Source: UBA6911 sp964481255 (GTDB lineage Bacteria > Acidobacteriota > UBA6911). From it: DNA of 11,929 nt. The notes beneath the pieces are model-generated. The model was not told the DNA's origin, made no database searches, and was given only the letters and a program-made list of their open reading frames with translations. This document shows, in pieces, positions 6,637 through 11,929 of this stretch; position 1 is the first letter of the stretch, and each line of letters opens with the position of its first letter. Position numbers and translations under genes: made by a program. The stretch lies in the NCBI GenBank assembly GCA_964481255.1, contig CAYZTZ010000105.1, forward strand, positions 1 to 11,929, given 5' to 3'.

Positions 6637-8598
6637 TCAGTTCAGTTCGACCCGATAGACCCCGTCGGACCGGGTGCCCATATAGACAACGGAAGGTTTC
6701 AGCGGGTCCCTCAGGAGACAGTAGACGGGCGATTCATAGGAAAGAGCCGAAATCCTATGCCAGCTTGCCCCGCCGGTATCCGAATGGAAAAGACCGCCGG
6801 CCGTTTTATCCGCCGCCAGGATTCTTTTGCCGGCTTCATCCAGAAAAATCACCGATGAAACGGCCGCGCCGATCATTCCATCGCCGACCTGGCGCCAATG
6901 CACACCGCCGTTTCTGGACTCAAAAAGTCCGGCGGAGGTGCCCGCAAGCAAATACTCTTTATCGGAAGGGGAAACAGCGATGCTCTCAATGGGCGTGCGC
7001 GCCGGCAGGCCGTAGGCGGAGATGACGTTCCAGGTCGTCCCTTTGTCGCGGGAACGCAAAACGCCGAGGCTGGTACCGGCATATACCACCCCCGGGGACG
7101 TCCTGGGGGCGTGAAGGCACCAGACTACAGGGCTGAAGCGGTAGCTCGGCGGCATGCGGAAATCCATGACCGACAAGGAGGTCCGGTAGATTCCCTGATC
7201 CGTGCCCGCGTAAAGAACCGGGCCCGCGGAATCCATCTCAAGACTGTAGATGGTGCGCCTGGCGATCGATCCCGGCATTTTTTTCCAGACGCGCGAACCG
7301 CCGGGAAGCCAGAACAAACCCTGGGACGTTCCCGCAAGGCTCCCCTTGCCGTCCGGCAGAATCAGGCATGAAAGAATCCGCGTCCCCGGCGCTATCTGCG
7401 ACAGTTCCCAGTTATGATCGCGGTTGTCGTACCTGTACAGCCCTCCCGCGCCCGACAACAGGCCGGCCAGGAAACCTTCCGAGGCCCGCGGATCGGCGAT
7501 CATCCAGCTGATCTTCCTGTGAACGAATCCGGTGTTGGATTCCTTCCATGTCCGTCCCCCATCCTCGCTCGCCAGCAGTCCCTGATATTCGGTCCCGATA
7601 AGTATGCGGCGGTTATCGCGCGGGTCCACCTGAACGGCGTTCACTGTTACGTTCTCCCGGGTCAGGCGCGTCCACGTTTGGCCGTCGTTGGGGCTCACGA
7701 AGAGTCCTTCGGTCGTTCCGCTGTAAATCCGCCGCGAATCCACGGGATCGATATAAACGACATGAGCCCTCACCGTGAGGCGCCGGGGGTGAACCCTGAG
7801 ATGCGTCCATGAACGGGCGCCGTTCGACGAGCGAAACACGCCCGAGCAGGCGCTGGCGTAAACGATTTCGGGATTCCGGCGATGAACCGAAATCGAGAAC
7901 ACGTCCGAATCGAGAGGCATTCCCCTGTTGACGAGCGTCCAGGTGCTCCCGAAATCACTTGATTTATAGCCGAGCCGCCAGGTCCCCGCATAAAGAATCC
8001 CGGGGTTGACGGGATCAATGGCCACGGACTCCACTTTCTGGAACTCCTGCGCGCCGACGCGCTTCCAGACTCGCCCTCCATCCGAGCTGACATAGGCGCC
8101 CTGGAGCGTTCCGGCTATCATGTGGTCGGGGCTCTTGCCGCAGATGTCGAATCCTCTCACGGCGACAGCCCCCTCACCCACCGGAATGCGGGACCAGGTT
8201 TCCCCGCCGTTGCGCGACTCAAACAGCCCCCCTCCTTCCGAATGAAGGTCCCAGGCTCCGGCGTAGATATGGGCGCCTTCGCGCGGATGCTGGACGAGAG
8301 TGTCGATAACATACTCGTGCGATCCGATCCCCGGATGCAGGACATTCCAGGTTTTGCCCGAATCGAGCGACTTGAAAATCCTTCCGCTGCTGGTGCCGAG
8401 ATAAGCCACGTCGGGATTGCGCGAGTCCAGCAGCAGCGACCGCACGTCTCCGCCATAGGGGCCGATTCTTTCAAAGCGGGCGGACGGGGTCCTCCCCTCG
8501 AAACCGGTCACGAAAGGGAAATCAAGCAGAATGACGCCGACGCACAGGAGGATACTTCGAAGATACATGTGCAGGGATGTTTGCGGCCGGATGGACAT
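6637..8598 (-). CDS. secreted 14-unit Asp-box (BNR) beta-propeller protein
   Basis: A 653-residue exported protein made almost entirely of beta-propeller repeats of about 43-45 residues. Each unit has an AGT-like turn followed by G-[LVIA]-[FYL]-x-S; I count 14, from LGTSSGRIFKS near 67 to MGTRSDGVYRV near 640. Ten units also show the Asp-box S-x-[DN]-x-G-x-x-W or a close variant, with the tryptophan at 84, 135, 178, 220, 264, 309, 351, 523, 568 and 613. Units 8-10 (about 389-481) have degenerate boxes. Fourteen units suggest two seven-bladed propellers, as in GH74 glucanases; sortilin and sialidase relatives share the repeat. No enzymatic residues can be assigned, so binding or scaffolding is as likely as hydrolysis. 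The N-terminus has a hydrophobic export segment (about 13-33). There is no C-terminal sorting domain. The start is uncertain, since neither the ATG at 8598 nor the one at 8568 has a Shine-Dalgarno sequence, and a strong hairpin abuts the first. Confidence 0.88.
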   Translation of the reverse strand: MSIRPQTSLHMYLRSILLCVGVILLDFPFVTGFEGRTPSARFERIGPYGGDVRSLLLDSRNPDVAYLGTSSGRIFKSLDSGKTWNVLHPGIGSHEYVIDTLVQHPREGAHIYAGAWDLHSEGGGLFESRNGGETWSRIPVGEGAVAVRGFDICGKSPDHMIAGTLQGAYVSSDGGRVWKRVGAQEFQKVESVAIDPVNPGILYAGTWRLGYKSSDFGSTWTLVNRGMPLDSDVFSISVHRRNPEIVYASACSGVFRSSNGARSWTHLRVHPRRLTVRAHVVYIDPVDSRRIYSGTTEGLFVSPNDGQTWTRLTRENVTVNAVQVDPRDNRRILIGTEYQGLLASEDGGRTWKESNTGFVHRKISWMIADPRASEGFLAGLLSGAGGLYRYDNRDHNWELSQIAPGTRILSCLILPDGKGSLAGTSQGLFWLPGGSRVWKKMPGSIARRTIYSLEMDSAGPVLYAGTDQGIYRTSLSVMDFRMPPSYRFSPVVWCLHAPRTSPGVVYAGTSLGVLRSRDKGTTWNVISAYGLPARTPIESIAVSPSDKEYLLAGTSAGLFESRNGGVHWRQVGDGMIGAAVSSVIFLDEAGKRILAADKTAGGLFHSDTGGASWHRISALSYESPVYCLLRDPLKPSVVYMGTRSDGVYRVELN

Positions 8599-8600
8599 AT

Positions 8601-8637
8601 GACGAGGGAGGAACCCTGACAGGGTTCCTCCCTCGTC
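8601..8637. repeat. 18-bp perfect inverted repeat between the OmpA-like and propeller genes
   Basis: GACGAGGGAGGAACCCTG (8601-8618) is repeated perfectly in reverse complement at 8620-8637, with one base between the arms. As RNA this is a 17-pair stem with a three-base loop. It fills most of the 59-base gap, 20 bases after the OmpA-like stop codon, and ends two bases before the ATG at 8598. No T run follows on either strand. It may be a terminator of the T-less kind, an RNA end-stabilising structure, or a translational block on the propeller gene. The palindrome is certain and its role is not. Confidence 0.8.
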
Positions 8638-8657
8638 GCCTGCATTAACGGTTTCCG

Positions 8658-10808
8658 CTACTTGGCCGTGAGCTCTATTTCCACACGGCGGTTCAGCTTG
8701 CGGCCCGCCGCCGTCTTGTTGTCTCCCACAGGATTGTTGATGCCGCCGTTGGTGATGCTCATCCGGGAAGCCTCAACGCCCTGTTTTTCGAGATACGCGG
8801 CGACCGCTTTGGCGCGCCGTTCGCCCAGAGTCTTGCTCGACTTCTCGGCTCCCGACGCATCCGTGTAACCGATGATGTTCGCGCGCAGCTTGGGATCATT
8901 CTTCATGCGCACGGCCAGGTCATCGAGGATGGCCTTGGCGCAATTGTCGACCCGCGTCCCGCCGGGGGCGAAATAGCCGCATTTTTCCTTCGTGACGCTG
9001 ATCAGTTCGGAAACGTTGACCGTCATGCTGCAGGACGCCCTGCCGCCGCGGCCGTCGTCCACCGACGCTGTAACGGTGTAATTCCCCGCCTTGACGCCGG
9101 ACGCGTTGAAGGTGGCCGTTTCGCCCGCGCCGCTCACGGTCCCGCCGGTCGAGGACCAGCTGTATGTCAGTCTATCCTTGTCCGGATCGGACGCCCTGGC
9201 GCGCAGGTCGACGGAGCTGCCGGATGCCACATCCACCGTGGTCGTCAGGCACTCGATCGTCGGCTGCTGATTGGGGATGATCCTTTCGCGAACCGTCACG
9301 GCTGCCGACGCGTTGGCCGAGGCCTCGCCGTCGCTGGCGGCGCATTGGACCTTGTAATTGCCGGGTTTGCGCCCCTCGGTTCCGAAGGTAATCTGAGGCC
9401 CGGTGGCCGCCAACGCCTGTCCGTCGACGGTCCAGCTGTAGGTCAACGGGTCGTTGTTGGCGTCGCTGGCGACGCAGCGGAAGTTTACGCTTTCACCCTG
9501 CGTGACGTTCGCTGAAGTCGGCTCAATTTTCACCGTCGGCGCGTAATTCTTTTTCAGGACGGTTATTTCCGAAGTGCAGGCAGCCTGATGCTTCTTGTCC
9601 GCGACCGTTGCCGTGACGGTGTATTTGCCCGGGGCTATATCGGTCGCTTCGAAAGTGGCCGTATCCCCGGTGCCGGAGATCTTTCCGCCGGAGGCTTTCC
9701 AGCTGTAAGTAAGAACGTCTCCGTCAGGATCCATGGCGTTTGCGCGGATGGTTGTCGACTCCGTCTGGAGAATCGTCGGCTTGGCGACGGCGCAACTGAC
9801 CGTGGGCGGGTCGTTGCGACGCATGCCGAGAGTGCCCTGAACCACGAAACCGCTGTATCCGCTTGCCTTGGCTCCCGTGTAGACGTTGTCGTCGACATGA
9901 TCGGTGGACACCTGGTATCCCGCTCCAAAAGTCATCCATTCCTTGGGATAGAACCGCATTCCAAAGATCAGATCGATGGGGTTTCTTGGATTTTCGGTCA
10001 GCGGACCGCTCCCGTAATGACCGATGCGGGCGCCGTTCATTTCCGCGATAACGCGATACGGCGTATTTGCCGGAAATTCAGCGCCGACCCGGTAGATGAT
10101 TTCATCCTCGAGCCCGACCAGCCGGGTGTTTTCCACTTCGGGATCGGTGACCCAGTTGTAGCCGAGGTTGAAATGGACCCGCATGGCTTCGGCGGCCGTC
10201 TTGGAAACCAGAAGGGCAAATCCACCCTTATAAGCCCCTGAGGACAATCCCTTGTTGAGACCGACCGTATCCCGTTGTCCGGGGATCGTGCCGAAGCCGG
10301 TAATCGCGACGCTTAAAGGATCGCCTCGCCGCTCGGAATAGGCATTGAATTTCAGTCCGAGCAGTATGTCGCTGAATCCCATGGATTCCGGAACGTCCAT
10401 AAACGGAGCGTCATGGTTGAAAAACCGGAATCCATTAGGGGTGGCGGCGGGTTCCGGAAGCTCTCCAGGCAGCAGGCGATAATACCCGATACTATCGGCC
10501 GTGATCCTTCTCTGGATATCCACCTTGCCGAAAAGCTCAAACCGGTCCGACAGACCGACTGCGGCGCCTATGGGAAGCTTTCCGATCGTCAGTTCGCCGG
10601 GATCGCGCTGATACTGATCCCAGCCGATGGTGAAGTTGGTCTCGCCTTGCCTTAGAGACTCGGCGTCCCAAGCCTTAAACAAGCCTGACGTCCCATCCAG
10701 CGTGGCCGCATGCCACCGTTTCTTTGTTTGCTGCTGCGCAAATCCAGCAAGGGAAAACAGAAGCAGCGAAAGAATCGCCGCAAGCAAACGCATATACCTA
10801 CTGTTCAT
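8658..10808 (-). CDS. outer-membrane protein: barrel, three Ig/PKD-like domains, OmpA domain
   Basis: A 716-residue envelope protein. The signal peptide (1-24, cut after GFA) is followed by about 300 residues rich in alternating strands, aromatic residues and glycine (34-330), which look like an outer-membrane barrel. Next come three Ig/PKD-like domains at about 333-418, 420-507 and 512-600. Each has the D-x-[DN]-x-D-x-LTYSW signature (near 360, 449 and 541), and the first and third are the most alike. The OmpA C-terminal peptidoglycan-binding domain (603-716) carries GYTDASG (647-653), LGERRAKAV (661-669) and NRRVEIEL (706-713), including the aspartate and arginine that bind diaminopimelate. 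All eight cysteines fall in the C-terminal part as pairs: 339/411, 445/489, 520/593 and 610/623, that is, one pair per domain. The likely role is to anchor the outer membrane to the cell wall through an extended stalk. The ATG at 10808 has GGAGAGG five bases upstream and gives a clean signal peptide, so I prefer it to the upstream TTG at 10844. Confidence 0.9.
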   Translation of the reverse strand: MNSRYMRLLAAILSLLLFSLAGFAQQQTKKRWHAATLDGTSGLFKAWDAESLRQGETNFTIGWDQYQRDPGELTIGKLPIGAAVGLSDRFELFGKVDIQRRITADSIGYYRLLPGELPEPAATPNGFRFFNHDAPFMDVPESMGFSDILLGLKFNAYSERRGDPLSVAITGFGTIPGQRDTVGLNKGLSSGAYKGGFALLVSKTAAEAMRVHFNLGYNWVTDPEVENTRLVGLEDEIIYRVGAEFPANTPYRVIAEMNGARIGHYGSGPLTENPRNPIDLIFGMRFYPKEWMTFGAGYQVSTDHVDDNVYTGAKASGYSGFVVQGTLGMRRNDPPTVSCAVAKPTILQTESTTIRANAMDPDGDVLTYSWKASGGKISGTGDTATFEATDIAPGKYTVTATVADKKHQAACTSEITVLKKNYAPTVKIEPTSANVTQGESVNFRCVASDANNDPLTYSWTVDGQALAATGPQITFGTEGRKPGNYKVQCAASDGEASANASAAVTVRERIIPNQQPTIECLTTTVDVASGSSVDLRARASDPDKDRLTYSWSSTGGTVSGAGETATFNASGVKAGNYTVTASVDDGRGGRASCSMTVNVSELISVTKEKCGYFAPGGTRVDNCAKAILDDLAVRMKNDPKLRANIIGYTDASGAEKSSKTLGERRAKAVAAYLEKQGVEASRMSITNGGINNPVGDNKTAAGRKLNRRVEIELTAK

Positions 10809-10933
10809 GGTAGCCTCTCCACTCCGCGAGTTTGTCAAATTCAATCCTCATAAACACTTCGTTGATACCACTTGAAACCGACTTTTCGTGTTGAAGCCCT
10901 CATACGCTTGAAACAGCATGTATTATCGTCCTA

Positions 10934-10960
10934 AGTATAACATCGCTGTTGCGGAATCAA
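10934..10960 (-). promoter_or_regulatory. extended -10 promoter of the OmpA-like gene
   Basis: The minus strand has TGTTATACT, that is TGn followed by TATACT (10939-10934), a five-of-six -10 hexamer with the extended -10 dinucleotide. TTGATT (10960-10955) lies 15 bases upstream as a weak -35; the short spacer matters less for an extended -10. The start would be near 10926, about 118 bases before the ATG. It begins just after the terminator of the upstream gene. Confidence 0.6.
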
Positions 10961-10962
10961 AC

Positions 10963-10995
10963 AAAAAAATCAAAAATCCTGCCGCAGGCGGCGGC
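10963..10995 (-). terminator. intrinsic terminator of the prolyl isomerase gene
   Basis: On the minus strand two alternative GC stems (GCCGC/GCGGC spanning 10995-10981, or CCTG/CAGG spanning 10988-10978) are followed by a long T-rich tail, ATTTTTGATTTTTTT (10977-10963). The T runs are the strongest in the window. The site is about 135 bases after the stop codon and directly before the next promoter. Confidence 0.6.
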
Positions 10996-11130
10996 CGAAA
11001 GATATTCAAAATCTGAGGGTAAAGACCGGATACCGGGATTTGCCGAGGCCGTCCCGGCCCGACCGGACGGCGGCGCTTCGACTTCGGAGGCGGTTCAAAA
11101 CGTGATCCGGAAAGCCCGGCCGCAACCGGT

Positions 11131-11709
11131 TCATTTCAAAGCGACCGCCTTGATGATCACCGGCGTCACCGGCACATTCCGGTATGCCCCTCTGGTTGTG
11201 GTCTCGACGCTTTCGATCTTGTCGACAACATCCATGCCATCAATAACTTTGCCGAAAACCGCGTAACCGTAAAGGTCCGGCGACTTGCCGCGGTGATTCA
11301 AAGAAGCGTTGTTGACCGTGTTGATGAAGAACTGCGACGTCGCGCTGTCTATTTCAGCGGTTCTTGCCATTGCGACTGTGCCCCGCTCGTTTTTCAGTCC
11401 GTTTGCCGCCTCATTCGGGATCGGCGCCCGTGCCGGCTTGCGGGCAAGGCTTGCCGTCAACCCACCGCCTTGAATCATGAAGCCTTTGATGACCCTGTGA
11501 AAAATGGTTCCGCGGTAATACCCGTCCTTGACGTACGCCAAAAAGTTCTCAACCGATTTTGGGGCTTTATCCTTATAAAGCTCCACCGTAATCGCGCCCA
11601 TGCTTGTCTGGATCACGACGACGGGGTTGGGGGATTGCGCGCGAACCGGCATGGCGGCCGAGATCGCTGCCACGACGGCTGCAATCCAGGCGAATCTTCC
11701 AAACGACAT
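11131..11709 (-). CDS. ppiA: periplasmic cyclophilin-type peptidyl-prolyl cis-trans isomerase
   Basis: A 192-residue exported cyclophilin that speeds cis-trans isomerisation of proline peptide bonds during folding in the periplasm. The signal peptide occupies 1-24 (core WIAAVVAAISAAM, cut after VRA). The catalytic domain carries FHRVIKGFMIQGG (70-82), with the catalytic arginine R72 and the pocket residues F77, M78 and Q80. TVAMARTAEIDSATSQFFIN (111-130) and YGYAVFGKV (147-155) complete the fold. Length and order match Escherichia coli PpiA closely. The position of the cyclosporin-binding tryptophan of human cyclophilin A appears to be S136, so drug sensitivity should be low, by inference from the family. 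The ATG at 11709 has GGGAGG six bases upstream and yields a clean signal peptide. The in-frame ATG codons at 11730 and 11772 would lengthen the protein before the signal peptide and are less likely. The neighbours are other exported proteins, whose folding it could assist. Confidence 0.93.
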   Translation of the reverse strand: MSFGRFAWIAAVVAAISAAMPVRAQSPNPVVVIQTSMGAITVELYKDKAPKSVENFLAYVKDGYYRGTIFHRVIKGFMIQGGGLTASLARKPARAPIPNEAANGLKNERGTVAMARTAEIDSATSQFFINTVNNASLNHRGKSPDLYGYAVFGKVIDGMDVVDKIESVETTTRGAYRNVPVTPVIIKAVALK

Positions 11710-11802
11710 ACGAAGCCTCCCTGCTTTCATTTCGTCCTGACGCGATGATAAATCAATGCCTGCGTCATTCATATGTTAATCAAAATTGCCGCCGCTCCCC
11801 AT

Positions 11803-11829
11803 AAAAATTCCGGGCCCGGCCCCGGGATT
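11803..11829 (-). terminator. terminator-like hairpin upstream of the prolyl isomerase gene
   Basis: On the minus strand AATCCCGGG (11829-11821), a six-base loop and CCCGGAATT (11814-11806) form a nine-position stem with one mismatch, followed by a run of five T residues (11807-11803) that overlaps the stem base. It lies about 95 bases upstream of the prolyl isomerase start. It may end a gene that lies beyond the right edge, or act as an attenuator in the isomerase leader. Confidence 0.5.
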
Positions 11830-11929
11830 CTCTCATGCGACCCTCCTTACCCATCGAGATCCCGCGGACGTACCTTCCCGGATGAAATCGTCCGACCAGG
11901 GGCGCCTTGAACTGGCATCGCGCGAAACG

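Larger units (their letters stand above)
10809..11130. other. 322-base gap between the prolyl isomerase and OmpA-like genes
   Basis: From right to left this gap holds about 135 bases of GC-rich 3' flank of the prolyl isomerase gene, a terminator (10963-10995), the OmpA-like gene's promoter (10934-10960) and a leader of about 118 bases. The leader is more AT-rich than the genes and contains CTTGAAAC twice on the plus strand (10871-10878 and 10907-10914). I do not recognise a riboswitch or a small gene in it. Confidence 0.7.

Noticed and set aside
11833..11929. partial minus-strand coding sequence at the right edge
   Set aside because: All three frames are open for part of this stretch and end at different stops (TGA at 11833, TAA just upstream, TGA at 11780). 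None is long enough or biased enough to choose.

Overview
The window is a GC-rich stretch of bacterial chromosome in which every gene I can support lies on the minus strand, so transcription runs from right to left. Signal peptides, an outer-membrane barrel and an OmpA peptidoglycan-binding domain point to a diderm (Gram-negative-type) bacterium. The mixture of an archaeal-type bifunctional sugar isomerase, a membrane-bound SpoIIE phosphatase, an Asp-box propeller and Ig/PKD repeats on an OmpA protein would fit Acidobacteriota or a related phylum. That assignment is inference from gene content only. There are no tRNAs, rRNAs, CRISPR repeats, insertion sequences or phage genes visible.

In transcription order the genes are as follows. 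First is a periplasmic cyclophilin-type prolyl isomerase (ppiA-like, 11709-11131), followed by a terminator. Second is a large outer-membrane protein with a predicted barrel, three Ig/PKD-like domains and an OmpA domain (10808-8658), which has its own extended -10 promoter. Third, after a 59-base gap filled by an 18-bp perfect hairpin, is a secreted protein with 14 Asp-box propeller units (8598-6637) and a terminator-like hairpin after it. Fourth is a 926-residue exported protein with two fused M16 peptidase domains (6506-3726), neither of which keeps the HxxEH zinc motif. Fifth is a membrane SpoIIE/PP2C phosphatase with a large extracytoplasmic sensor region and HAMP domain (3557-1416). Sixth is a bifunctional phosphoglucose/phosphomannose isomerase (1147-83) with its own sigma70-like promoter. 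Both window edges hold only short, unresolved stretches.

Four consecutive genes (ppiA-like, OmpA-like, propeller, M16 pair) encode exported proteins, so the right two thirds of the window is an envelope-protein neighbourhood. The separate promoters and hairpins in most gaps suggest adjacent single-gene or two-gene units rather than one long operon. I see no defence system, biosynthetic cluster or mobile element. The most unusual items are the doubly zinc-motif-less M16 fusion, the cysteine-paired Ig stalk between barrel and OmpA domain, and the very stable hairpin directly in front of the propeller gene.
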